Shown piece after piece: positions 7,364 to 15,944 of a stretch of 45,444 bases of DNA. Below the pieces are notes generated by a model. The model was not told where the DNA came from and made no database searches. It worked only from the letters and a program-made list of their open reading frames with translations. Source of the stretch: Rhodospirillaceae bacterium (GTDB lineage Bacteria; Pseudomonadota; Alphaproteobacteria; MPNO01; UBA2964); NCBI GenBank assembly GCA_018660305.1, contig JABJKO010000054.1, positions 1 through 45,444 on the forward strand. The letters run 5' to 3'. Made by a program: the position numbers and the translations under genes. Every line of letters starts with the position of its first letter. The stretch's first letter is position 1.

Positions 7364-8602
7364 ATGGCACGTTTCGGCAATCTCGACAGCATCACGGCGG
7401 CGCTCAAACAGCGTAATTTCGCCTGGTACATCAGTGGCGGGTCCATCGCCCTGTTCGGTATCTGGGCCCAGCGGCTGGCCATCGGACAACTGACCTGGGA
7501 TCTGACGCACGATCCCGCCTGGATCGGCCTGATGGCCTTTGCCGATCTATTTCCGACGGTGATCCTGACGCCTCTCGCCGGTGTGGTTGCCGACCGGGTC
7601 GACCGGCGTGTCATGTCCATCATCACCCAGACCCTGGGTATGCTGCAGGCCTTTGCCCTGGCCGCGCTCATGTTTCTCGGATGGGTGAACGTTTGGGTCC
7701 TGCTCGGGCTGACTTTCTTTATCGGTGTGGTCTGGGCTTTCAATACGGCGGCCAGATTGTCCATGGTCCCCAATTTGATGGAACCGGAGCACGTCTCCTC
7801 GGCCATCGCGCTGGATTCTGCCGTCTTCAACCTGGCGCGTTTCATCGGCCCGCCCATCGCGGCGTTTCTCTATGTTGCTATCGGCCCCCAATGGCTGTTT
7901 TTTTTCAATGGCATGACATTTGCCATCTTTGTGTTCACTCTCTTCAAATGCCGACTGCTACGGGATGAACGCGGTTTGGCCGGTTCCGGCAGTGTCCTCG
8001 CCCAGGCCGTGGAGGGCATACGGTATGCCGCGAGACATCCCGGCATCGGGCCCATCCTGATCGTGGTTATCGCCATCGCGCTCGGCGTAAAACCCGTGCT
8101 GGAGCTGTTTCCGGCGGTGAACGGCGCGGTCTACAAGATGGACGCAACCGGGCTGGGCTGGATGATGTCGGTGTCCGCCGTCGGCGCGGTTCTGGGCTCC
8201 ATCTGGCTTGCCCAACGGGGCACGTCCGTCGGTTTGACCCGTTATCTCATGGGAAATCTGATCTTCGCCGCCCTGAGTCTTTTCGGCTTTTGCGCCACCG
8301 AGAACTATGTCCTCGGGCTGATCGGCGTTTTCTTTATTGGTATTGCGGTGGTCATCGGCGGCACCGGTACCCAGGCCCTGATGCAGAATGCGGTGGACGG
8401 CGCCATGCGCGGCCGAGTCATGAGTCTCTATGGCATGATCTACCGGGGCGTGCCCGCGCTGGGTGCCCTTGCCATTGGATGGAGCGCTGCATGGGTCGGC
8501 TTGCAGGTGGCGATCGCCTTTGGCGGTGTCGTCTGTATCGGTACTTTCATCTGGATGCTTAGCCGGCGGCAAACGGTGACGCGGGCCCTCGAAGGCGAAT
8601 AG
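7364..8602 (+). CDS. MFS transporter (DHA3/EntS-like), copy 1
   Basis: 412 aa, about 12 hydrophobic segments. The loop between helices 2 and 3 reads GVVADRVDRR, the MFS motif A. FNTAARLSMVPNLM and NLARFIGPPIAAFL match the EntS-type (major facilitator, DHA3) subgroup, which exports small molecules. It is a close paralogue of the gene that follows 86 bp downstream: both share NTAARLSMVPNL, GGTGTQ and RGRVMSLYG. The tandem pair suggests a duplication, possibly with divided substrate range or a heterodimer. The substrate is unknown. Confidence 0.82.
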   Translation: MARFGNLDSITAALKQRNFAWYISGGSIALFGIWAQRLAIGQLTWDLTHDPAWIGLMAFADLFPTVILTPLAGVVADRVDRRVMSIITQTLGMLQAFALAALMFLGWVNVWVLLGLTFFIGVVWAFNTAARLSMVPNLMEPEHVSSAIALDSAVFNLARFIGPPIAAFLYVAIGPQWLFFFNGMTFAIFVFTLFKCRLLRDERGLAGSGSVLAQAVEGIRYAARHPGIGPILIVVIAIALGVKPVLELFPAVNGAVYKMDATGLGWMMSVSAVGAVLGSIWLAQRGTSVGLTRYLMGNLIFAALSLFGFCATENYVLGLIGVFFIGIAVVIGGTGTQALMQNAVDGAMRGRVMSLYGMIYRGVPALGALAIGWSAAWVGLQVAIAFGGVVCIGTFIWMLSRRQTVTRALEGE

Positions 8603-8688
8603 AGAGTCTGCTTACGCCTTACGGCGGGCAGCCGGGTATGAGATAACTAACCGGCTTCCAGCCTTTTCGATCCAGGACCCCGCCCCTT

Positions 8689-9945
8689 ATGGCCAAATAC
8701 AGCGAGTCCTCCGGCACATATGCGGTGCTGTTTCAATATCATTACGGCTGGTACACGCTGGGCAGCACGATCTCGTTGTTTGGCATGTGGGCCCACAAGC
8801 TCGCCATTGCCTGGCTTGCCTGGCAACTGACCGGATCCAGTTTTTGGGTTGGTGCGGTTACTTTCTTCGAGCTGGTACCATCGATTTTTATGGCCCCCTA
8901 TGCCGGGGTCATCGCCGACCGCTACGACCGCCGCCTGATCGCCCTCGTGAGCCAAATTTTTGGCATGTTGCAGGCGTTTTTCATGGGCTGGCTGATGCTC
9001 ACGGGCAAGCTCACCGAGCATGCCGACATCTGGTGGGTCCTGTGGCTGTCGTTTTTTCTCGGCATCGTCTGGTCGTTTAACACGGCGGCGCGGCTCTCCA
9101 TGGTGCCCAATCTGGTGGAGCCCAAATACATCCCGCCGGCCATCGCCTTCAATTCCGCTATCTACAATCTGGCCCGCGTCGTTGGTCCCGCCATGGCGGG
9201 TTTCATCATGGCGCGCTGGGGGGTGGGCGAGGCGTTCATCTTCAACGGTATTACGTTCCTCGGTTTCATCGTGACGCTGATAATGATCCGCCAGATCCGC
9301 ACCGAAGAGGCCAGCCGTGGCAAAGGCGGCGCCCTTGCACAATCCCTTGAGGGGCTGACCTATGCACGTCGTCATAAGGGTATCGGCCCCATGCTGATCC
9401 TGCTTGCGGCCTTTGCGGTGGGTGGCAAGGCGCTGTTCGAGCTGTTACCTGAATTTGCCGATCACATCTTCGGAAGGGGCACCGAGGGGCTTGCCGAACT
9501 GACCGCCACCGGTGGCGCGGGGGCCCTGATTGCTTCTGTGTGGCTTGCCGGACGGGGGACGGTGACCGGCCTGACGCGGTTGGTGATCACGGCCCTTCTG
9601 GTAGCAGCCCTGGCCATATTCGGATTTGTCGTCACGGACTGGTTTCCGCTGGCGCTGGCGAGCATCGCGCTGCTGGGTGCCGCCGGCGTGATCGGGGGAA
9701 CAGGCACTCAGACATTGATGCAGCATGCCGTCGAGGGCGGTCTGCGGGGGCGGGTCATGAGTCTTTACGGCCTGATCCATCGCGGCGGTCCGGCACTGGG
9801 GGCCGTCACCATGGGCGCCATGGCGGAACTGATGGGAATCCAGCTGGCGGTGGCGACCGGCGGTATTCTATGCATCGTGATCTGGGTATGGATGATGCGC
9901 CGTCACGCCACCACCGCCGCCGCCCTCGAGGCAACCGGGGACTAA
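8689..9945 (+). CDS. MFS transporter (DHA3/EntS-like), copy 2
   Basis: 418 aa, second member of the tandem pair. Motif A reads GVIADRYDRR, and the conserved blocks NTAARLSMVPNLVEP, NLARVVGPAMAGF and RGRVMSLYGLIHRGGP line up with copy 1. About 12 transmembrane helices, no extra domain. The start at ATG 8689 is preceded by an AGGA 11 bp upstream, which is a loose spacing. It may be co-transcribed with copy 1. Substrate not predictable. Confidence 0.82.
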   Translation: MAKYSESSGTYAVLFQYHYGWYTLGSTISLFGMWAHKLAIAWLAWQLTGSSFWVGAVTFFELVPSIFMAPYAGVIADRYDRRLIALVSQIFGMLQAFFMGWLMLTGKLTEHADIWWVLWLSFFLGIVWSFNTAARLSMVPNLVEPKYIPPAIAFNSAIYNLARVVGPAMAGFIMARWGVGEAFIFNGITFLGFIVTLIMIRQIRTEEASRGKGGALAQSLEGLTYARRHKGIGPMLILLAAFAVGGKALFELLPEFADHIFGRGTEGLAELTATGGAGALIASVWLAGRGTVTGLTRLVITALLVAALAIFGFVVTDWFPLALASIALLGAAGVIGGTGTQTLMQHAVEGGLRGRVMSLYGLIHRGGPALGAVTMGAMAELMGIQLAVATGGILCIVIWVWMMRRHATTAAALEATGD

Positions 9946-10008
9946 AAGAACAATCGTAATTCTTGCCGCCCGGCACCGTTGCGCCTAGGATTCCCGTGAC
10001 CACCGGCG

Positions 10009-10039
<31 letters not shown>

Positions 10040-10050
10040 GGAGCGCGCCC

Positions 10051-10269
10051 ATGTGTCATGTCCATACCAACGAGGAACTGGCCAATATCCTCGATACCCT
10101 GGCCGAGCTGTTTACCTGGAAACGGCGTCGCGGACTGACCGAGGCCGCCGCGGTCCTGCGGTCCCCGACAAAACAATGGCGCCACCCGTCCATGCCCAAC
10201 GTGCCATTTGAGAACGGCTATATCCATCCCGATTATTTATCGGTTCCGAAGAATTCATCCACAGCCTGA
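10051..10269 (+). CDS. Small hypothetical protein behind a tetranucleotide repeat
   Basis: 72 aa, soluble. The ATG follows AGGAG (10039-10043) with a 7-nt spacer, a good initiation site. An amphipathic helix (NEELANILDTLAELFTWKRRR) is followed by a second helix (GLTEAAAVLRS) and a proline-rich tail. No family recognised. It is distinguished mainly by the (ACAG)7 array in its leader. It ends about 50 bp before tRNA-Leu, so it lies just outside the putative island. Confidence 0.55.
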   Translation: MCHVHTNEELANILDTLAELFTWKRRRGLTEAAAVLRSPTKQWRHPSMPNVPFENGYIHPDYLSVPKNSSTA

Positions 10270-10322
10270 CCCAATTGATTCTGGTACCATGTGGCCGGTT
10301 TCCGGTACACAGGGCTAAATCA

Positions 10323-10409
10323 GCGGACGTGGTGGAATTGGTATACACGACAGACTTAAAATCTGTTGCCTATATAGGCTTGCGGGTTCGAGTCCCGCCG
10401 TCCGCACCA
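10323..10409 (+). tRNA. tRNA-Leu (anticodon UAA)
   Basis: 87 nt with the acceptor stem GCGGACG/CGTCCGC, discriminator A (10406) and an encoded CCA (10407-10409). The anticodon loop CTTAAAA (10355-10361) has UAA at 10357-10359. The long variable arm (GCCTATATAGGC) marks a class II tRNA, and the T-loop GGTTCGAGTCC is intact. It serves as the attachment site of the putative island: bases from 10354 to the end are duplicated at 18189-18244. Confidence 0.95.
10354..10409 (+). repeat. attL-like repeat within tRNA-Leu
   Basis: Shares a 15-bp exact block ACTTAAAATCTGTTG (anticodon loop and 3' stem, 10354-10368) with 18189-18203. It also shares a second block, TGCGGGTTCGAGT onward to the CCA, with two substitutions. 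Only the variable-arm loop differs. Identity beginning at the anticodon loop is the usual signature of tRNA-targeting integration. Confidence 0.55.
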
Positions 10410-10427
10410 TTCCAGACTCACCCCTTT

Positions 10428-10592
10428 TTATGTGGCTAAAAGCGAGAAAGGGAGTGAGGTTTGGGCGGTTCTATAAGTGTTGTCGAAGCCCTGCAACGGA
10501 CGGCTACAATTTTCCATCTTTTCGCTCATAAGGGGCTTGCGTTTTTCCAGCGCCCTGATCCGGTTTTCATAGGCGGGGACCTTGATGAAATC
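10428..10592 (-). pseudogene. Remnant of a serine recombinase C-terminus
   Basis: The translated fragment contains AYENRIRALEKRK and EKMENCSRPLQGFDNTYRTA. I recognise these as the C-terminal coiled-coil segment of zinc-ribbon serine recombinases, which carry forms like AYENRIxxLEREK and GRPxxxFDxTYRTA. It then jumps to QTSLPFSLLA, which resembles the very end of such proteins (an RTAxTSLPF-type tail). The jump suggests a deletion between two RTA-like sequences. No catalytic domain is present here, and the upstream part to about 10742 is only vaguely similar. It lies directly inside the tRNA-Leu end of the island, as expected for its lost integration gene. Confidence 0.5.
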
Positions 10593-10788
10593 CAACAGGA
10601 AAAGCGGGTTGCGGGGGCACGCAATCCACTTTACCTGCTGTTTAGTACGACCGACATTGTACCGCGAAATCCGCTTTATTAAACAGCGCCAAATTGGCGA
10701 TGAACAGCGCTCTTCTATATTCAGCGCCACTACAGAAATCATAAATCATAAATCATTCACTTGGCCGGCCTGCTTAGAAATGACTTCG
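10593..10788. other. Degenerate non-coding stretch beside the recombinase remnant
   Basis: Open frames on both strands overlap without convincing codon use. Two short similar blocks (AATCCACTTTA and AATCCGCTTTA) about 50 bp apart look like repeat debris. I see no gene in it. Confidence 0.4.
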
Positions 10789-12255
10789 CTAATTGTCGCC
10801 ACGCAAACGGCTCAGCCAGTGCTCCATCTGACGTCCAGCAGCTTCACGCCCACCTAGACCGAAGGCAAGAGCCACAGCAACAGCAACCGCGCCTAGAACA
10901 AGGCCGAAGGCGAGGTCGACGATTTCATTGGCCAGTCCCATTGCCCGCAAACCCATGGCTAGAATAATGCCGAGAATGGCATATCGAATGATGTTGGCAA
11001 CCACAGCAGAGCTCTGGCCGCTAACATTAAGCACCGCACGATTGGCAAGATTTGATAACCAGTACCCAACCATAATTATGATTAGACCGAGGACAACCTG
11101 GGCACCAAAGCTGATCAGCGTTGAAACCATGTCGGAGACTTGCGTAAACCCAAGTACTTGCGCAGCTTCCACAAATGCGAACAGCATGATGAAAAAGACC
11201 AACACCCGTCCAACAATTTTTGAAACTGACGCGCCCGCAGGAATGGCCTGAGCGAGCCCAAGCCGCTCTGGGACTTTGTCAAACCCGACACCGTTGAGAA
11301 GACTAGAAACGATGCTGGAGATGAACTTCGACATTATTAAAGCAACACCGAGAATGATCGCCGCTGCAATGATGTCGGGGACAGCGGACATCAAGCTTTC
11401 GAGCATTTTTGTGGCAGGGTCGGAAATCGTCTCTATACCCAGGGTTTCGAATGCAGCTATAAGGGCGGGAACTAACACGAAAATATAGATCACCAGCCCC
11501 ACCAGACCCGACAGTTTCATTTTACCGCCGACACCGGCATTCTCACCAATTTCGTCTATTCCTGTAGCTGCGAGCAAGCTCGCAACAATTATTCTTAGAG
11601 TTCGCGCGACGAACCAGCCCACAAATCCGATTGCTGCGGCCCCCATAATATTGGGCAAGAGCGCAAGCATCTTATCTATCATTGCTTGAACGGGTTCCAA
11701 CAAGCCCGTCATCCCCACTGTCCTCAGCACCGCAGGCAAGAACAGCAGAATAATTAGCCAGTACACAACTGTCGCAAGGCTTTCGTTAACGGGACTAGTG
11801 CCGGCTTCCTTACTCAATAGATTGCCAAGAGATTTTGCCGACAACGCCCGCGATGCAAGCGTTCTGGCTATCGTCGCAAGGCCCCAAGCCAATACAAGGA
11901 TTACGGCGCCAGCTATGATTTTTGGTAAAAATGCTACGACTGGATCGATGAGTGTTTGCAACGAGCTTGACACTTGCTCCAGCTGAAGCGAATTAAAGAA
12001 TGCAATAAGTGAAACCAAAAGGGTAAAGTAGTATAGCCCGGTGGATATACCACTCTCCAAATTTATTTCCGAATGGAACCTCTGATTGACGCTGAATTTA
12101 CCGAGGATGCGCCGCGAACCTGCGCGAATTAGGAGGGCTACAAACCAACCGATGACCAAAATACCGACAGCAATTAATATGCTGGGCAGGAGCTGGTCCA
12201 TGGTAGCCCAAAGCGTTTCCAATATCGAACCGGTATCGAATGAACTGAAATCCAT
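10789..12255 (-). CDS. CmpX-like mechanosensitive channel family protein
   Basis: 488 aa integral membrane protein with about 11-12 hydrophobic helices. It consists of repeated copies of the conserved TM-helix unit of small-conductance channel relatives: LLPSILIAVGILVIGWFVA, LPKIIAGAVILVLAWGLA, LPNIMGAAAIGFVGWFVAR and VPDIIAAAIILGVALIM each head a unit. The C-terminal AVALAFGLGGREAAGR is typical of the CmpX/MscS-related group. These proteins are thought to help in osmotic or envelope stress, but gating is unproven for most. The start codon sits 3 nt behind a G10 tract (minus strand) that overlaps the expected ribosome-binding site. Confidence 0.8.
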   Translation of the reverse strand: MDFSSFDTGSILETLWATMDQLLPSILIAVGILVIGWFVALLIRAGSRRILGKFSVNQRFHSEINLESGISTGLYYFTLLVSLIAFFNSLQLEQVSSSLQTLIDPVVAFLPKIIAGAVILVLAWGLATIARTLASRALSAKSLGNLLSKEAGTSPVNESLATVVYWLIILLFLPAVLRTVGMTGLLEPVQAMIDKMLALLPNIMGAAAIGFVGWFVARTLRIIVASLLAATGIDEIGENAGVGGKMKLSGLVGLVIYIFVLVPALIAAFETLGIETISDPATKMLESLMSAVPDIIAAAIILGVALIMSKFISSIVSSLLNGVGFDKVPERLGLAQAIPAGASVSKIVGRVLVFFIMLFAFVEAAQVLGFTQVSDMVSTLISFGAQVVLGLIIIMVGYWLSNLANRAVLNVSGQSSAVVANIIRYAILGIILAMGLRAMGLANEIVDLAFGLVLGAVAVAVALAFGLGGREAAGRQMEHWLSRLRGDN

Positions 12256-12792
12256 TTGCCCCCCCCCCGTTATCAGACAACGAACGTCTCACACTTGTGT
12301 CTGCAAGTTCCGTTCTGGTTTCACCTAGCCGCAAAAATTTTAGAGATTCGCGGCTGGCCTACTTTATTTCGTCGCTACCATGGTGTTTTACGGACACCGC
12401 GTACGCGGTTTGTTCTATTTATCGAAAATTAATACCAAATTACGAAATTTCACAAATTAATTTAATGCGCCCTAAGGGAATCCGCGAGGAAACCGTCCGG
12501 TCGGCGGCTCTATAGTTTCCCCTACGACTCTCACCATAAACACAAATTAGTAACCGTTCGCATCATCAATGCAGCTATAGAGAACTTGTTGCATTTTGAC
12601 CAAGCAGACTTACATCAATACGAAAAAATAGAAATGGTTCGTAGCATTGACTGTTAGCGTACCGTCTTAAGACCTAGATCGCTAGTAAGCACATTAACAG
12701 GTGGAGTTGCTCGCCACTACCAAATGGTAGAGAATATCTCAATCATTGGTACGGCGTTCACAAGGAAAAGCAACCACAGGGAGGGTGGGTTC
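12256..12792. other. AT-rich non-coding gap inside the island
   Basis: This 537-bp spacer separates the divergently transcribed channel and secreted-protein genes and presumably holds both promoters. Base composition falls sharply from about 12360 onward. Apart from the G10 tract and the ribosome-binding site of the next gene I see no gene, hairpin or repeat of note. Confidence 0.5.
12259..12268 (-). repeat. G10 homopolymer at the start of the channel gene
   Basis: Ten C on the plus strand read as ten G on the coding strand and end 3 nt before the ATG at 12255. The tract takes the place of the Shine-Dalgarno sequence. Homopolymers of this length are prone to slippage, which would change the spacing or strength of translation initiation rather than frame. 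Confidence 0.75.
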
Positions 12793-13872
12793 ATGTATGG
12801 AAAAACTATTTCCTTCGTTGCAATAACATTTCTCTGGAAAGCAATAGCAATTTCCTGCGTACACGCTCAAGAAATGCCAGACGGCAATCCGCAACTGTTG
12901 TTGTCTAAAGGACTAACAATACACAAGATCGATAACCCAGAAAAATTACCTAGGACATTCCGCGAAATTAGGAGCGACAAAAATTTACTGCCGGTCGCGG
13001 CTGGCCGATTTATGATGCGGTTCCCAATGCATAAACTCCGCGCCGGTCGGGGAATGCGACATTTAGTTTTGACGGAAAGCGGAAGTTGGGGTTACCTAAA
13101 GTTAGACGAAGGGCAGCGGACCTACGCTGGTGAAGATCGCCTTCGGCACTTTGCAGATTCAAGATCTTTTTATGGAATACTTCTTCACAATCATAACTAC
13201 CTTTTGCCCATTTCCGATAAAAAAATACCTATAACGTTGGGTCGCGGCGAAATTTATGAAATCATTGGATTTCCCGACAATGTGAACAGCGACAGTAACA
13301 ATTATGTAATTCGCCTATCTGACGACAAATCGGCTGACATTAAAGCACAAGCCAAAACGCTCAAATTAGAAAAAGAAACGCTTCCAAAAACGCTAATAGT
13401 GCCTGAAAAGAAAATTCAGTTTATTGATATTGTACAACTATTGCCCGAAGGGGTGAAATTCAGCAAGAAGTCCAAAAATAAACGCAGTGAATACAAAAAA
13501 ATTTACTTTGCATGGAATAAATACCGAATTCAACCAAGAGCCAAGTTTGCTAAAAATTGCGGTGAAAATGTAGCGTGGCAAGTAAAAAAGGGAAAGAAAA
13601 AGGGTGTGGTGTTTGCGTTAGACATAGGCTTGAAAAAGACTATCAACATAATAAAAACGAAGTTAGATACTAAAGGGAACTATTCCAATGAAATCGCCCA
13701 GGAGGTGATTAAGATTTTGAAATTGGACAAAAATTTGGGAATAAGGGCCAATACTTGGCTATTCGATATGGGAGGTACAGAAAAGCCGTACTTTGTTCGC
13801 CTCGTTGGTAGTTGTGGGAAATTTAGTAATTGGCACGAAATCGATATGCCCGCCAACCGCAGTGGAAACTGA
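12793..13872 (+). CDS. AT-rich secreted protein of unknown function
   Basis: 359 aa from ATG 12793, preceded by the strong purine-rich site AGGGAGGGTGGG. An upstream TTG is possible, but starting here places a clean signal peptide at the N-terminus: MYGK, a hydrophobic stretch, then VHA-QE as the likely cleavage site at about residue 27. The mature protein is lysine-rich and mixed alpha/beta, with a stretch of basic residues around KFSKKSKNKRSEYKK. No domain recognised. Base composition (about 40% GC) and the Lys/Asn/Ile-rich codon use are unlike every flanking gene, indicating horizontal transfer. A second frame that overlaps its end may be a frameshifted continuation (see 13830-14084). Confidence 0.65.
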   Translation: MYGKTISFVAITFLWKAIAISCVHAQEMPDGNPQLLLSKGLTIHKIDNPEKLPRTFREIRSDKNLLPVAAGRFMMRFPMHKLRAGRGMRHLVLTESGSWGYLKLDEGQRTYAGEDRLRHFADSRSFYGILLHNHNYLLPISDKKIPITLGRGEIYEIIGFPDNVNSDSNNYVIRLSDDKSADIKAQAKTLKLEKETLPKTLIVPEKKIQFIDIVQLLPEGVKFSKKSKNKRSEYKKIYFAWNKYRIQPRAKFAKNCGENVAWQVKKGKKKGVVFALDIGLKKTINIIKTKLDTKGNYSNEIAQEVIKILKLDKNLGIRANTWLFDMGGTEKPYFVRLVGSCGKFSNWHEIDMPANRSGN

Positions 13873-14084
13873 AACAAGATTTGATAACGAAATTATTTCC
13901 AAAAGCGACGGGTATTTCTTTCCAGCCAACCGGCGGCCACATAACCATCACCTGTTATGTAAAAGACTTTCTCGCAGGGTTAGCTTCGTTGAAGAAACGA
14001 TTCAATATAAAGGAACACGAAGCAAATTTCATTATGGCTCGTATCGCGAGAATCGATGATTATAGAAAATTCTTTAGGTGCTAA
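13830..14084 (+). other. Possible frameshifted continuation of the secreted protein
   Basis: A second reading frame overlaps the last 43 bases of the preceding gene and continues for about 70 codons with the same Lys/Ile-rich composition (for example TGISFQPTGGHITITCYVKD). It lacks an ATG and a ribosome-binding site at its beginning. Both points suggest a single-base indel split one longer gene, although it could be chance open frame in AT-rich DNA. Joined, the protein would gain about 70 residues. Confidence 0.3.
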
Positions 14085-14485
14085 AATCGGTTTAAATTAT
14101 GCCGATTATCCTTCTGGATTTGCCAAGCAGTCGGGTTGTTGACTCTCTTCTGTCCATTAGTCCACACCTAACCTGACTGCACTAATTCCGACTGATTTGA
14201 TGGAAAATCCGTCGGAGACATCTTATATGAAAGCTCGAAAACCCCCCTGTGGGTTCAAGTAATTTAGTCTGCTTTACACCCAACAGCGGACTCAAATCCG
14301 AACCGTCATTCAGGTCCGTTTTTAGCCAAGAATGGACTCCTCTGTCCGTAACAAAAAGGTCTGCTTTCCGACCAAGGCGACATATGAACGCTCAAACCGA
14401 GACGAGCTATTCGCAGCACAGGTGTGTAGCTCGATTATAGCTTCCGGGATAATTCAGTTAGAACGCAGCTGTGCTATTTCAGAGC
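14085..14485. other. Non-coding stretch with degenerate GGTCCG/CGGAC repeats
   Basis: About 400 bp between the secreted-protein region and the DUF2652 gene. I find no gene. The stretch contains an imperfect inverted element GGTCCG (14313-14318)...GGACT (14334-14338), similar in layout and sequence to 15722-15747 on the other side of the DUF2652 gene. Confidence 0.4.
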
Positions 14486-15580
14486 TCACCCCGCGTGCGC
14501 GAGCCGGTTGAGTGTCTCGTCAGCATTTCCATACAGCCCCTCAAAAATACCGCAAAGTGTGTCGATTTTGTTGCGGGATTTCCAACGAGCGATAAAACCT
14601 TCTACGGACGGCTTGGCGCAACGAATTGCCAATCGCGTACCGCTTCCAATTGGCTGCATTTCTATTGTTTGGTCCACCATGAGACCAAGTGGCGTTTCGA
14701 TCTGATAGCTGATGTAATCGAAAGGACGCCAATCCGTCACAGTGACTGGAACGACCATACCGTCCCCATGATCACAATACTGGACCGTCCCAATGCCGGC
14801 ACGACCGTGGTCCGATCCTTCCGTTGAAATATCCTTAACGCCGCTGATCCACTGGGTGCGGTATTGTGGTTCGGTACATAATTCCCAAGCTCGGCACGGT
14901 GGTACGGCCAGATCGATATTCAGTTCTTCTATGAGCAATGGTTCCGATTTTTCCACAAAACGGCGAATTCCGCGCCGCAACCGTTCCCACACCGGCGCTA
15001 GTGGATAGACATAGGTATCTATTTCGCCGAGATGTTCGATTTCCTCTTTCCTTGTTTCCAGCTCCTCGAAAAACGCCTTCAGCTGCATATGATCGACCGC
15101 GAGTGACGTCAGCATGGCATAACCGGAATGTCCGGTATCCTGGGTAACCGTGTTTTTTGCGAGGCGGTGCAGCGCCACAACGGCGGAACCTGACAGTTCC
15201 TCCCGATCCCCGATGCGATTGATCGCGTATTCCCCGTAATGGACCACGACTTTCAGATCGAGCGCGCCTGCCAGTAGCGCGGGATCATCAGGACAATTCG
15301 CCCCAAATCGCAACGCACATACCCGATCCGCAAAAGCGCAATAAAGCGAATCAACCGCCTCAAGCACAGTTTGACCGCTGGCATTCCCGTCGTCCGGTGC
15401 ATAAACAAATACTGCATCCCCGGCGATGTTGCCCACTTTGAACGGTGGATTGATCGTCTCGATAAGCCCGTCAAGAAGATCAGCTGTTATTCGGCCCCCA
15501 ACATCGGTGGGTGTATTGGCCAGAAAATTCGTATAGCCCGTAATGTCGGCTATCAGTAGGAAGCCATTATGTGTGGTCAT
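14486..15580 (-). CDS. DUF2652 (cyclase-like) - SRPBCC fusion protein
   Basis: 364 aa. Residues 1 to about 195 start with GFLLIADITGYTNFL, the signature of DUF2652, a relative of class III adenylate/guanylate cyclases. A metal-binding Asp (ADITGY) and a second acidic site (AGDAVFVY) are visible. From about 205 to the end the sequence fits an SRPBCC/polyketide-cyclase-like ligand-binding domain: VPPCRAWELCTEPQYRTQW, then the strand-rich middle. Nucleotide cyclase activity is doubtful because other catalytic residues are not evident. A role as a ligand-responsive protein is only a guess. It is flanked on both sides by the same type of degenerate repeat. Confidence 0.72.
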   Translation of the reverse strand: MTTHNGFLLIADITGYTNFLANTPTDVGGRITADLLDGLIETINPPFKVGNIAGDAVFVYAPDDGNASGQTVLEAVDSLYCAFADRVCALRFGANCPDDPALLAGALDLKVVVHYGEYAINRIGDREELSGSAVVALHRLAKNTVTQDTGHSGYAMLTSLAVDHMQLKAFFEELETRKEEIEHLGEIDTYVYPLAPVWERLRRGIRRFVEKSEPLLIEELNIDLAVPPCRAWELCTEPQYRTQWISGVKDISTEGSDHGRAGIGTVQYCDHGDGMVVPVTVTDWRPFDYISYQIETPLGLMVDQTIEMQPIGSGTRLAIRCAKPSVEGFIARWKSRNKIDTLCGIFEGLYGNADETLNRLAHAG

Positions 15581-15944
15581 GCATTCCTAACTCAGAATGA
15601 ATTGGCGGAATTCGAAATTTCCATGGGATGGTCTAATCATAGTGCCGATGATAGCGAGCGAGCAACACCCACACGACTACCACTTTGGCCTAATAGCAGA
15701 CCTTCGTTTCTGAGGCGCTGAGGTCCGTTTTGGGTCAAAGGCGGACTCTGAATTTCGTCGGCTGCATGTCCGCTTGTACCTCGATTCCGGTCGTAAAGTG
15801 ATCGAAAGCGGACATCGGATTCTGATGTCTGCTTATGGAGATAAAGCGGAAGTCATTTTTCGCCGCTCCGACGTCGGCTAATAGCCAAAAGGCGACATTC
15901 GAGGGATCGACGACAATAATGTGATTGGTTGATCACCTTCTTGG
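15581..15944. other. Non-coding stretch with inverted repeats
   Basis: 364 bp without a gene. It contains two palindromic elements. One is GGTCCG...CGGACT (15722-15747). The other, AAGCGGACATC-N7-GATGTCTGCTT (15806-15834), is an 11-bp stem with one mismatch. Fragments containing GTCCGC or GCGGAC recur through 15700-15870. They look like remains of a dispersed repeat family in the island. Confidence 0.5.
15806..15834. repeat. Inverted repeat AAGCGGACATC/GATGTCTGCTT
   Basis: 11-bp arms with one mismatch around a 7-bp loop. The same GCGGAC core recurs at 15722-15747 and, degenerately, at 14313-14338. This suggests a repeat family flanking the DUF2652 gene rather than a terminator, since no T-run follows. 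Confidence 0.5.
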
